From positions 1 through 20,467 of the forward strand of contig WRLS01000016.1 in assembly GCA_009776345.1 (NCBI GenBank): a stretch of DNA of 20,467 nt. The letters are read 5' to 3'. Numbering within the stretch: position 1 is the stretch's first letter; each line of letters starts with the position of its first letter. A program made the position numbers and the translations under genes. The DNA is from Oscillospiraceae bacterium. GTDB taxonomy: Bacteria > Bacillota > Clostridia > Oscillospirales > Ruminococcaceae. Positions 6,474-13,721 of this stretch are shown here, in pieces. The notes beneath the pieces are model-generated. The model saw only the letters and a program-made list of their open reading frames with translations, did no database searches and was not told where the DNA came from.

Positions 6474-7190
6474 TTAACCGCCTTCGCCGGTGTAATCCTC
6501 GTCATATAAATCCATCGCTGTTACAGACGGCGGGTCCTGTACGCCCACAAGGCGGTAGCTGCTGCCCTCGCGCGCCATATAGTACATCATGTATTTTTCC
6601 CCGAATGGCGTTACGCGGTGCCCTGCGGGGGAAAGGTTCCATGCGCTGCCCGGCGGGATGTACGCAACCTCCAGCCGGTACAAATCGCCCGAGCGCGTTA
6701 TCTCCACAATATCGGGCGTGTAAACATACATATGCGGGGACACGCGGATCCCGTACATCCTTGTATCCGGGTAATAGGTATAGGTATTGTCGTAATCCCT
6801 AAAGCTCCGGTGTTCCGGCGTAATATCCGCCCCGAACAGCATCGCCGCCGCGAAGTTAAGGTCGGTTGCGGGGATGAGCAGCTCCTGCTGTTCGTTATAA
6901 GAAGTATAGTTGCGCGCCAGCCTTTCGTCGGTGAGCGCTGTCCACATACTGTAAAGCAGAAGGTTTTCCGGCGGGATGTCCGCGGGGGATTCAAACGGCA
7001 CGGGGTCGAACATAACCACCGGCTGGATAATCCGCGCAAAGCGCTCTTTTTCGCGCGTATTGTCCAGAAGCATACCCGTAAGCCGCAGGCTGACTACAAT
7101 TACGGTAATGACCCCCGTGACCGCCAAAAGTATAAACGCGCCGCCGATAGAAGCGGCGTAACGGCGCTTCCGCCGTCTCCTTGTTTGCAT
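6474..7190 (-). CDS. Membrane-anchored protein of unknown function
   Basis: I do not recognise a family. The 238-residue protein has a basic N-terminus (MQTRRRRKRRYAA), one transmembrane segment (~15-37) and an extracytoplasmic domain rich in Tyr, Asp and Pro; the orientation (inside-basic, outside domain) follows the positive-inside rule. No catalytic motif, cysteine or repeat is evident. AAGGAG overlaps the end of proA and lies about seven bases before ATG 7190, only 9 bases after the proA stop, so it is very likely co-transcribed and coupled with proA. Confidence 0.75.
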   Translation of the reverse strand: MQTRRRRKRRYAASIGGAFILLAVTGVITVIVVSLRLTGMLLDNTREKERFARIIQPVVMFDPVPFESPADIPPENLLLYSMWTALTDERLARNYTSYNEQQELLIPATDLNFAAAMLFGADITPEHRSFRDYDNTYTYYPDTRMYGIRVSPHMYVYTPDIVEITRSGDLYRLEVAYIPPGSAWNLSPAGHRVTPFGEKYMMYYMAREGSSYRLVGVQDPPSVTAMDLYDEDYTGEGG

Positions 7191-7199
7191 ATTAGCTCC

Positions 7200-8456
7200 T
7201 TATCTTACCTGCCCGTTGCCCCTGACCAAATATTTATAGCTTGTCAAATGCTCCAGCCCCATCGGTCCCCTTGCGTGGAGCTTTTGCGTGGAAATGCCGA
7301 TTTCCGCGCCCAGGCCGAATTCCCCGCCGTCGGTGAAACGGGTGGAAACATTTACATAGACCGCCGCGCTGTCAACGCCGGCGCAGAAGCGCTCCGCCTT
7401 TTCGAGGTTAGAGGTTACGATGGCTTCCGAATTTTTCGTGGAATAGCGCCCGATGTGCGCGATGGCCTCGTCAATCCCGCTTACTGTTTTTACCGCAAGG
7501 ATGAGGTCGTCGTATTCCTCGTCCCAGTCGCTGTCATGCGCCGGTACCGCGCTTATGCCGCTGTCCGACAATATGCGCAGTGACCGGGGGCAGCATCGAA
7601 GCTCGACATTTGAAGGGGCAAGGGCAAGCGCGGCGGCAGGCAGGAAATCTGCCGCGATTTCCTCGTGGACCAGCAGAGTTTCCACGGCGTTGCAAACGCT
7701 TGGGCGGGAGGTTTTTGCGTTGTGGAGTATATTTACAGCCATGGTCAAGTCAGCTTCGTTGTCAACATAGATATGGCAATTGCCCGCGCCGGTTTCGATT
7801 ACGGGGACGGTTGAATTTTCCAAAACCGAGCGGATCAGCCCTTTGCCGCCGCGGGGGAAAAGGAGGTTTACATAATCGTCAAGCTTCATGAGTGCGGAAG
7901 CGGACTCGCGGCTTGTGTCTTCGATAAGCTGGATGCAATCGGGGGGAAGGCCCTCTTTTTCGATGGCACCACGCATTATCGCCGCCAGCGCTAAATTTGA
8001 GTGGATGGCTTCCTTCCCGCCGCGCAGGATGCAGGCGTTGCCGGATTTTAGGCAAAGCACCGCGCCGTCTACTGTGACATTCGGGCGGGATTCGTATATC
8101 ATGGCGACAACGCCGAGCGGGACGGTCTGCTTTGTGATTGTCATGCCGTTTGGCGCGGTGTGCCCGCCGATGATCCTGCCGACGGGGTCGCCGAGCCGGG
8201 CGACTTCGCGGACGGCCTGTGCAATATCGCCGATGCGTTCACGGTTTAGCATAAGGCGGTCGCGCATTGCTTCGGGGACGCCGTTTTCCGCGGCCTTGTC
8301 CAGATCCTCCGCGTTGGCTTCGAGGATTTTGGCGGCATTGCTTTCCAACGCGAGGGCAATAGCCTCCAACGCGCGGTTCTTTTGCCCGGTATTCGCAAGC
8401 CCCAGCACGGTTGCCGCGGCCTTGGCTTTTTTGCCAAGCTCGGTGACTGTGTCCAT
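7200..8456 (-). CDS. proA: Gamma-glutamyl phosphate reductase (ProA)
   Basis: Reduces L-glutamyl 5-phosphate to glutamate-5-semialdehyde with NADPH, the second step of proline synthesis, in the cytoplasm. Length 418 matches the family. Visible signatures: GVVAMIYESRPNVTVD, GNACILRGGKEA, the catalytic-cysteine segment RPSVCNAVETLL (Cys255), FTDGGEFGLGAEIGIST and the C-terminal HARGPMGLEHLTS. Start ATG 8456 follows AAGGGAG. proB (glutamate 5-kinase), the usual partner, is not in the window; instead an 8468-8821 membrane-protein gene ends 11 bases upstream and an unknown membrane-anchored gene follows. Confidence 0.97.
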   Translation of the reverse strand: MDTVTELGKKAKAAATVLGLANTGQKNRALEAIALALESNAAKILEANAEDLDKAAENGVPEAMRDRLMLNRERIGDIAQAVREVARLGDPVGRIIGGHTAPNGMTITKQTVPLGVVAMIYESRPNVTVDGAVLCLKSGNACILRGGKEAIHSNLALAAIMRGAIEKEGLPPDCIQLIEDTSRESASALMKLDDYVNLLFPRGGKGLIRSVLENSTVPVIETGAGNCHIYVDNEADLTMAVNILHNAKTSRPSVCNAVETLLVHEEIAADFLPAAALALAPSNVELRCCPRSLRILSDSGISAVPAHDSDWDEEYDDLILAVKTVSGIDEAIAHIGRYSTKNSEAIVTSNLEKAERFCAGVDSAAVYVNVSTRFTDGGEFGLGAEIGISTQKLHARGPMGLEHLTSYKYLVRGNGQVR

Positions 8457-8467
8457 GGTTTTCTCCC

Positions 8468-8821
8468 TTATACTAAGTTAATTACGTAACCGATCCCGAT
8501 CGCGACTTGAAACAGCAGCGTGAGGATAAGATATCCGGTTGTGCCGCGCCTTGTCGGGATAATGCGCGAGAACATCGCGCAGGCCGCGCTCCCTACAACT
8601 ACGCCGATGATAATAAGCCCGATATTCATAGCCGGGAAATCCCAGCCGAAGCTGCGCCCGAAGCCCCTGCCGATCGGGCCCGCGACATGATGCGCAAGAT
8701 GGAACAGCGGCACACTGATAAGCGGCAGGCAAAGCAGCGCCATCCCGCGCCGCTTTGCGCGGACGAACATGGCCGCCATTCCCAGGATTACCGCGATAAC
8801 CGCTAAACTTTCCCCGTTCAT
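8468..8821 (-). CDS. Small multi-spanning membrane protein
   Basis: Hypothetical integral membrane protein of 117 residues with about four hydrophobic segments (~5-20, 28-45, 67-86, 96-115) separated by Arg-rich loops (RAKRRG, IIPTRRG). No family recognised. GAGAGGT precedes the ATG by five bases. It ends 11 bases before proA, so it is probably the first gene of that operon. The fold-back element at 8836-8998 lies directly upstream and must form its leader or promoter region. Confidence 0.7.
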   Translation of the reverse strand: MNGESLAVIAVILGMAAMFVRAKRRGMALLCLPLISVPLFHLAHHVAGPIGRGFGRSFGWDFPAMNIGLIIIGVVVGSAACAMFSRIIPTRRGTTGYLILTLLFQVAIGIGYVINLV

Positions 8822-8835
8822 ATGTTACCTCTCTA

Positions 8836-8998
8836 AGAGCCTGTGTAATATCTTTTTGCGGCGGTGCTTTTGAAGCGGATTTTTCGCCGGGCAAGGCAAT
8901 TTTTCGCAGGAATACTCCATGTATTCCAAGGAAAATTAACGCAGTACGGCGGAAAATCCGCCAAAATGGCCGGTGCAAAAAGATGCTACACAGGCTCT
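8836..8998. mobile_element. 163-bp fold-back MITE-like element
   Basis: Terminal inverted repeats of 24 bp (8836-8859 and 8975-8998, 22 matches) begin AGAGCCTGTGTA. The two halves stay imperfectly complementary to the centre, where GGAATAC (8910-8916) meets GTATTCC, so the entire element can fold into one long hairpin. It encodes nothing convincing and has the form of a non-autonomous transposable element. A target-site duplication is not clear. Its right end overlaps the DUF4358 gene, whose last codons (Glu-Pro-Val-stop) are GAGCCTGTGTAG from the terminal repeat. Confidence 0.7.
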
Positions 8999-9459
8999 AA
9001 AGCGTCACGCACGGCTGAGCGCGCCGCGCTTTGGTCGTCCGCCAGCACCAGTATTGCCCAAACGCCTTCGGTGATAATTACCGGCTGGTCCAATTTTACC
9101 ATTTCGCCGGGGACATAATCCTCAAACCTGCGTTTAAGCTCATCTACGCGCATTTCCAGAATGGCTTTGGCGTCGGCGGTTTTATCGGTGCCGGCGACCT
9201 TCAGCACGGCGATTTCCTCCGCCGTCGCGCCGCTCCCGCTGATGTATATGGCGTAGCTGTCTACGGAGCTGTCAAGTCTGTAGAAATTCTCCGCAACCTC
9301 GCCCTCCGCTTTAATTAGATTATCGCGGAACTCCACGCTTTCTAAAATAGCGGCGGCGACCGTGCCGGGGTCCGTGCTGTCTGTCCCGGCGGGGCTTTGC
9401 CCGCAGGCAGCGAGTAAAGCCGCCGCCAATATTACCGGGAAAAATCTTTTTACAATCAG
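8986..9459 (-). CDS. DUF4358 lipoprotein
   Basis: Predicted membrane-attached lipoprotein of the DUF4358 family, ~157 residues; function unknown. The typical block SGSGATAEEIAVLKV, followed by a helix of Arg/Glu and a final VWAILVLADD strand, supports the family. The lipobox is LLAAC. Start choice: TTG at 9429 leaves only eight residues before the lipobox Cys and no basic residues. Reading upstream in frame gives IVKRFFPVILAAALLAAC, a normal lipoprotein signal, with AAAGAGG seven bases before a CTG at 9459 (ATT at 9462 is another candidate). I therefore place the start at the non-canonical CTG. The last codons come from the fold-back element. It follows the SGNH gene by 32 bases. Confidence 0.8.
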   Translation of the reverse strand: MIVKRFFPVILAAALLAACGQSPAGTDSTDPGTVAAAILESVEFRDNLIKAEGEVAENFYRLDSSVDSYAIYISGSGATAEEIAVLKVAGTDKTADAKAILEMRVDELKRRFEDYVPGEMVKLDQPVIITEGVWAILVLADDQSAARSAVRDALEPV

Positions 9460-9491
9460 AATAAAACCCTCTTTCCTGTCAGGGAAATATA

Positions 9492-10511
9492 TTACGCCGC
9501 TGTGTGGCTACGCAGGAAGGTGAACCACTTCGCGTAGTATTCGGGGGTGAAGTGCAGGCCGTCTACAGGGCTTGCGTCTACCGGCAGCTTACCGTCTTCG
9601 TCCATCAGCGCGCTTGCCGCATCCAGGAAAACCACGCCTTGCTCGCGCGCCATATTATAGATCTCGATGTTGTATTCGGTCAGGCGTTCGTTTGATACGC
9701 TCGGATATGTCCGGTACGCTTCGTCAGTCACCGGCGTCATGCTCTGGATATAGATGACCGCCCCGGGGTACTGCTCCCCGACTGCCTGCAAGAATTTGAT
9801 ATATCCCGCAATGAACGTCTCCTTATCGTAGCCGAGCCCGTTGCCGCCCAGCATGATGTAGACCTTGCCTTTTTCGCCGTATCCTTTCGCGGCGTCCAGC
9901 ATTGTCAGAAGCTCCCCGTCCACTTCGATGCAAGGCTTTGTGAAGGCGCTGACAGTGTTGATCCCCGTGAAGGCAACGACCTTTGCGTTTGGCATGACAT
10001 TGTACAGCGGGATCCCGACGCTGATGGAATCGCCGAAAAATATCGCGTCGTCGAAGTAGCTGTCGTCCACGGGGCCTGTCATCGCGAGTGCGGTTGGGAA
10101 CAGCTCAAAACGGGTTGTGTCACCGGGCTGCGGTGTATTGACTTCGTGATTTGGGGGGTCATCTGTGATATCGGCATCCCCTTCGGTATCATTCGGCGCG
10201 GCGGATACTGTATCGGCGGCGGGCCCGGTAGTGGCGGGCTGAGTGGCGGCGGGGATTTCGCGGACGCTTTGTGACGGTACGGCCACCAGCTCCTGCAGCG
10301 TCTGTACAGGCTCGCGGAAATCAACGGTGCCGGGCTGCTGCATATTGTGCCAAAGCACCGCAAGCCCGAAAGAAACCGCAGCAATGCACACAAGCGATAT
10401 CAAAACCGGAACGGCTGCCGATTTCCGCTTGTCGGCGTATCCTTTTTTACTGAGGCCGTAGGCTTTGCCGTAGCCTTTTCCTAAACGCCCACGGGAGTTG
10501 TATTTTGCCAT
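9492..10511 (-). CDS. Membrane-anchored SGNH/GDSL hydrolase
   Basis: Extracytoplasmic SGNH-fold esterase or acyl-transfer enzyme, 339 residues. A basic N-terminus and a transmembrane helix (~33-54) are followed by a Pro/Thr/Asp-rich linker (~60-133) and the catalytic domain: FFGDSISVG (nucleophile Ser162), TGINTVS (block II Gly183), LGGNGLG (block III Asn224), and DGLHFTPEYY (Asp317/His320). The complete catalytic set suggests an active enzyme. Adjacent SGNH and DUF4358 genes are, from general knowledge, often found with membrane O-acyltransferases that acetylate cell-wall polymers; no such acyltransferase is in this window, so the substrate is inferred only. GAGAGGGG lies eight bases before the start. 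Confidence 0.88.
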   Translation of the reverse strand: MAKYNSRGRLGKGYGKAYGLSKKGYADKRKSAAVPVLISLVCIAAVSFGLAVLWHNMQQPGTVDFREPVQTLQELVAVPSQSVREIPAATQPATTGPAADTVSAAPNDTEGDADITDDPPNHEVNTPQPGDTTRFELFPTALAMTGPVDDSYFDDAIFFGDSISVGIPLYNVMPNAKVVAFTGINTVSAFTKPCIEVDGELLTMLDAAKGYGEKGKVYIMLGGNGLGYDKETFIAGYIKFLQAVGEQYPGAVIYIQSMTPVTDEAYRTYPSVSNERLTEYNIEIYNMAREQGVVFLDAASALMDEDGKLPVDASPVDGLHFTPEYYAKWFTFLRSHTAA

Positions 10512-10555
10512 CCGGCCGCCCCTCTCGCAATCGTTGCCGGGATGATGTTATTATT

Positions 10556-10561
10556 ATTATA
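10556..10561 (-). promoter_or_regulatory. Possible -10 box for the SGNH gene
   Basis: TATAAT on the minus strand within an A/T-rich (TTA)n stretch in the 87-base gap between the sortase and SGNH genes. There is no good -35 at 16-18 bases, so this is weak. Confidence 0.25.
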
Positions 10562-10598
10562 GCTCAAGTTTAACCGAATTACCATATATCGGAGAAAA

Positions 10599-11525
10599 TC
10601 ACGGGGCCTTCGGGCTGGGGTTGACCGTAAAGCGGGCTTCTGTCAGGGTCGCGTGGCCGGGCTTTACCAGCTTTGCCATTACAACATAGCGGTAGTTGTT
10701 CGGGTATCCCAAAAATGAGATGTTATGGATAGGTATGGTGTATGTGCAGGTAGAGAGCGCAATGATTTTATCGTCGGCAGTGACGCCGCCCTCATAATTA
10801 TATATTGAGCGGGGGAGAACGCCTTCTACAATAACAGATTCAAACTCCCGAAGGTCGTCGTTGGGCCTGTGATAATTAAAGTTGCCGTCCACTAAAGCAT
10901 AAAAAACAGCAAACACTTCCCAGGCAAAATCCTCTTCGGTGGTCGAGAAATAGATATACGGGGTCTTTCTGGCAAAGTCTTCATCCAAAAATTTTAAAAG
11001 CTGGGCGAATGCCCTCCCGTCGGGGTTGTCGGCCAGGTCTACATTATGCCCGTAAATTGTAGTATTGCGTGTGAAATTATTTGTCCCGTCCCGCATATTT
11101 GAGCGGAAATCGGCAAAATATGCCGCGAGATAGTTGTTCCCGGCGTTTCCGGCGGCAGTACCGACAGGCGTTTTATTAAAATCCCTGTATAAATAATACG
11201 CGTTGACATCGCCGGGGTACCAGACGATGGGGTCGTCTATAACGGTCCCGGGAATATTGAGCCAGCCGACGGTATCGCTGTTCTCATCGAATTTTTCGCG
11301 GGCAAGCAGATGAAAGCCGTTATTGACCACGCCCACCTCGCTCGCCGCTGTTGGGATCGGGAGTATGTTTATAAAGGCGGGGAGCGTGTCGGCGATTTGC
11401 GGCTCCTGGGCAGGGTCGGGTTCGGTGAACGCCGGCTCGGGTTCTGACGCGCACGCCGCAAGCGCCGCTGTTATTGCCGCGGCAAGGATTATTGCGAGTA
11501 TTTGTTTTAAAGTAATATTTTTCAT
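10599..11525 (-). CDS. srtB: Class B sortase with lipoprotein signal
   Basis: Cysteine transpeptidase that attaches surface proteins to peptidoglycan, 308 residues from ATG 11525 (GGAG nine bases upstream; an in-frame ATG at 11564 lies inside pyk and is rejected). Catalytic residues are visible: His in TTIYGHNV (~160), Cys in IALSTCTYT (~260) and Arg in NYRYVVMAK (~279). The STC context and the long helix insert between His and Cys fit class B. Oddly, the N-terminus is a lipoprotein signal (ITAALAAC, Cys25) and not a plain signal anchor, so the enzyme may be lipid-tethered. The gene begins 19 bases after pyk. No LPXTG or NPQTN-type substrate is encoded in the window. Confidence 0.9.
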   Translation of the reverse strand: MKNITLKQILAIILAAAITAALAACASEPEPAFTEPDPAQEPQIADTLPAFINILPIPTAASEVGVVNNGFHLLAREKFDENSDTVGWLNIPGTVIDDPIVWYPGDVNAYYLYRDFNKTPVGTAAGNAGNNYLAAYFADFRSNMRDGTNNFTRNTTIYGHNVDLADNPDGRAFAQLLKFLDEDFARKTPYIYFSTTEEDFAWEVFAVFYALVDGNFNYHRPNDDLREFESVIVEGVLPRSIYNYEGGVTADDKIIALSTCTYTIPIHNISFLGYPNNYRYVVMAKLVKPGHATLTEARFTVNPSPKAP

Positions 11526-11544
11526 TTTATTATTCTCCGGGTTT

Positions 11545-13317
11545 TTATGTGGCGAGATGGTCAAACGCGTAGCTGCTTACAAAGCCCTGCTCCGCGTCTA
11601 CAGCCGCGAAGGTGCCGTTTTTCAGCACTTTTGTCGCGTTGGCGGCACCGACGATAACAGGTATGTCCAGCGCGCTCCCTGCAATGGCGGCGTGGGAATT
11701 GGGGCCGCCCTCCTCCGTGATGACCGCCTTTGCCATTTTAATGATCGGCATAAGGTCGTTGCCTGTTTTTTCTATTACCAGTATGTCGCCTTCATGGAAC
11801 CTGCCAAGCGTGTCCGCGTCGCCTACGCAAAGCCTTCCGACGACTTTCCCCGTGCCAATGCCTTCGCCCCTTACAAGTACATCGCCGGCAATGTGTACTT
11901 TGAGCAGGTTTGTCGAGCCCGACATACCAAGCGGCACACCGGTTGACAGCACTACGAGGTCGCCGCTTTTGACATAGCCCAGCTCCCTGGCGGATTCCAC
12001 GGCGTGGTCAAACAGCTCATCAAGGTCATGCTCCATATTCACCATCACCGGTACAACGCCCCAGGAAAGGGCAAGCTGGCGGTAGCTGGCTGGTAGGGCA
12101 GTGCATCCGATTATCGGGATGTCCGGGCGGTACTTGCTTATATTGCGGGCAGTGCGCCCCGAAAGCGAAACGGTAATTATCGCCGATGCGCCTAAATCAT
12201 AGGCGGTTGTGCAGGTGGCGTGGCTGATTGCGTTTGTGATGTCGTCGTTTTCCATCTCGTAATTCGTGCGGTGGTTTTCAAAGCGCTCGCGGTAGTCGAT
12301 TGCCTCCTCCGCTGACATGGCGATCTGCGCCATTGCCCTGACCGCGCGGATGGGGTGCAGGCCGGACGCGGTTTCCCCGGAAAGCATAAGCGCGCTGGTG
12401 CCGTCATAGATGGCGTTGGCAACATCGGAGGTTTCCGCGCGTGTGGGGCGCGGGCTTTTTATCATGCTCTCGAGCATTTGGGTAGCCGTGATTACCATTT
12501 TCCCATAGCCGTAGGCTTTTCGGATAAGCTTTTTTTGGATCGCGGGCAGCAGGTTGAAGTCGATCTCGACGCCCATGTCGCCGCGCGCGACCATAATGCC
12601 GTCGGAAACGCGGAGGATCTCGTCTATATTCTCTACGCCCTGCGCGTTTTCGATTTTGGATATTATAAGGATATTGTCGCCGCCGTTTTCGTGCAGTAGC
12701 TTCCTTATTTCCATTACATCCGCGGCACTGCGCACAAAGGACGCCGCGATGAAATCAAAGCCTGTTTCGGTCGCGAATACGATATCAGCGCGGTCGGCAT
12801 CGCTGACATAGGGCATGGAAAGCTCAACCCCGGGCACATTGACGCCCTTGCGGTTGCTGATTTCACCGCCGTGGTCGATGTAACATTCGATTTCGCTTCC
12901 GTTCACATGTACAACAGTAAGCTCAATAAGCCCATCGTCCAGCAGTATTTTCGTACCCGTGCCTACATCGCCCGGCAAGCCCGCAAACGTGATGGAAACC
13001 CTTTGCGCGTCCCCAATAATCTGCTCGGTGGTCAGTGTGAAACTGTCACCGTCTTTTAGAAGCGCTTTCCCGCCCTTAAACTCGCCCAGGCGGATTTCGG
13101 GCCCCTTGGTGTCGAGCAAAGTCGCGACGGGGATATCCTTCTCCCGCCTTAATTCATCGACAATGTCAAAGGTCTTTTTGTGGCTTTCATGCGTGCCGTG
13201 GGAACAGTTGAAACGGGCTACATCCATGCCGTTATCCATTAGCTGCCCTATCACTTCCCAGGTCATGGACGCGGGTCCCAGTGTGCATACTATTTTAGTT
13301 TTACGCAGCGCACCCAT
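11545..13317 (-). CDS. pyk: Pyruvate kinase with C-terminal PEP-utilizer domain
   Basis: Final glycolytic kinase (PEP + ADP to pyruvate + ATP), cytoplasmic, 590 residues. Barrel motifs: KIVCTLGPAS at the start, RFNCSHG, LLDTKGPEIR, ISKIENAQGVENIDEIL with the catalytic lysine (Lys221), ARGDMGVEI (metal and phosphate binding), and MLESMIKSPRPTRAE. After the allosteric C-domain (~360-475) an extra ~105-residue domain carries EEGGPNSHAAIAG (His542), matching the phosphohistidine swivel domain of PEP-utilising enzymes; many Firmicute pyruvate kinases (Geobacillus/Bacillus type) have it. A GAAGGG site precedes the ATG. Expression is probably from the strong promoter at 13367-13395, and the sortase gene follows closely. 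Confidence 0.97.
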   Translation of the reverse strand: MGALRKTKIVCTLGPASMTWEVIGQLMDNGMDVARFNCSHGTHESHKKTFDIVDELRREKDIPVATLLDTKGPEIRLGEFKGGKALLKDGDSFTLTTEQIIGDAQRVSITFAGLPGDVGTGTKILLDDGLIELTVVHVNGSEIECYIDHGGEISNRKGVNVPGVELSMPYVSDADRADIVFATETGFDFIAASFVRSAADVMEIRKLLHENGGDNILIISKIENAQGVENIDEILRVSDGIMVARGDMGVEIDFNLLPAIQKKLIRKAYGYGKMVITATQMLESMIKSPRPTRAETSDVANAIYDGTSALMLSGETASGLHPIRAVRAMAQIAMSAEEAIDYRERFENHRTNYEMENDDITNAISHATCTTAYDLGASAIITVSLSGRTARNISKYRPDIPIIGCTALPASYRQLALSWGVVPVMVNMEHDLDELFDHAVESARELGYVKSGDLVVLSTGVPLGMSGSTNLLKVHIAGDVLVRGEGIGTGKVVGRLCVGDADTLGRFHEGDILVIEKTGNDLMPIIKMAKAVITEEGGPNSHAAIAGSALDIPVIVGAANATKVLKNGTFAAVDAEQGFVSSYAFDHLAT

Positions 13318-13366
13318 TTTTCAGCCGCCCTTCTTTAGATAAGCTTTTTTAATACACCTATAAATA

Positions 13367-13395
13367 ATATTACCCGCAGGCGGGATTTTTGTCAA
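13367..13395 (-). promoter_or_regulatory. Sigma-A promoter of pyk with palindromic spacer
   Basis: On the minus strand TTGACA (13390-13395), a 17-base spacer, then TAATAT (13367-13372). The spacer holds the inverted repeat CCCGC-CT-GCGGG (13373-13384), positioned where a bound repressor would block polymerase. The leader to the ATG at 13317 is about 42 bases. Confidence 0.75.
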
Positions 13396-13621
13396 TCATT
13401 TTGCCGTTACATTAAGGTAAAAGCACCGGGAATTTACTGCTATGCAGGGAGAATTTACTGCCGCCGTGTGGAAAACTCAGTGGAAAGTGTTAAAAGTCTG
13501 TATTTTCCGTTAAAGTTTTCAACAGCCTTCTGTTCCGGCGCAAAAAAAAAGGCCGTAATTTTTAACTGCGTTTTCCGGTGTTTTGGAAAAGCCGGTGGGA
13601 TTAAGCCGGGTGGTAAATTTC
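13396..13621. other. Gene-free control region between pyk and the ACT gene
   Basis: No gene found. It contains two direct repeats of GAATTTACTGC (13430-13440 and 13451-13461), TGTGGAAAA/GTGGAAAG and TTTTCAACAG words that vaguely resemble DnaA boxes, and a poly-A run (13543-13551). The rest shows nothing I can name. Confidence 0.4.
13430..13461. repeat. Direct repeat GAATTTACTGC x2, 21 bp apart
   Basis: Two identical 11-base copies with starts 21 bases apart, two helical turns, so both face the same side of DNA. They lie ~35-66 bases upstream of the pyk -35 box, a position suited to a dimeric activator. The regulator is unknown. Confidence 0.5.
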
Positions 13622-13656
13622 TTCCTTTCCTAAATCCTCAATCCTGCCGAAGGCAG
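13622..13656. repeat. Half heptamer array with TGCCGAAGGCA end
   Basis: TTCCTTT, CCTAAAT, CCTCAAT, CCTG units followed by the small palindrome TGCCGAAGGCA, as at other copies, but without the G-rich partner arm. Its last base abuts the -35 box of the ACT gene promoter. Confidence 0.7.
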
Positions 13657-13684
13657 TTGACATTTACCGCGGGGGCTGTATAAT
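13657..13684 (+). promoter_or_regulatory. Sigma-A promoter of the ACT-domain gene
   Basis: TTGACA (13657-13662) and TATAAT (13679-13684), both perfect consensus, 16 bases apart. The leader to the ATG at 13722 is about 30 bases and carries AAGGAG (13708-13713). Confidence 0.8.
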
Positions 13685-13721
13685 GAAATATAGATTGAGC
13701 TAGAAAAAAGGAGCGCCGCTT

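Noticed and set aside
8478..8978. Alternative 166-codon minus frame spanning the fold-back element and the membrane-protein gene
   Set aside because: It overlaps the 8468-8821 gene in another frame, its N-terminal part is the MITE-like repeat, and the competing frame has good hydrophobic periodicity and a ribosome-binding site.
13460..13530. DnaA-box-like words (TGTGGAAAA, TTTTCAACAG) suggesting an origin
   Set aside because: None matches TTATCCACA well, there is no A/T-rich unwinding region, and no dnaA, dnaN or gyr genes are nearby.
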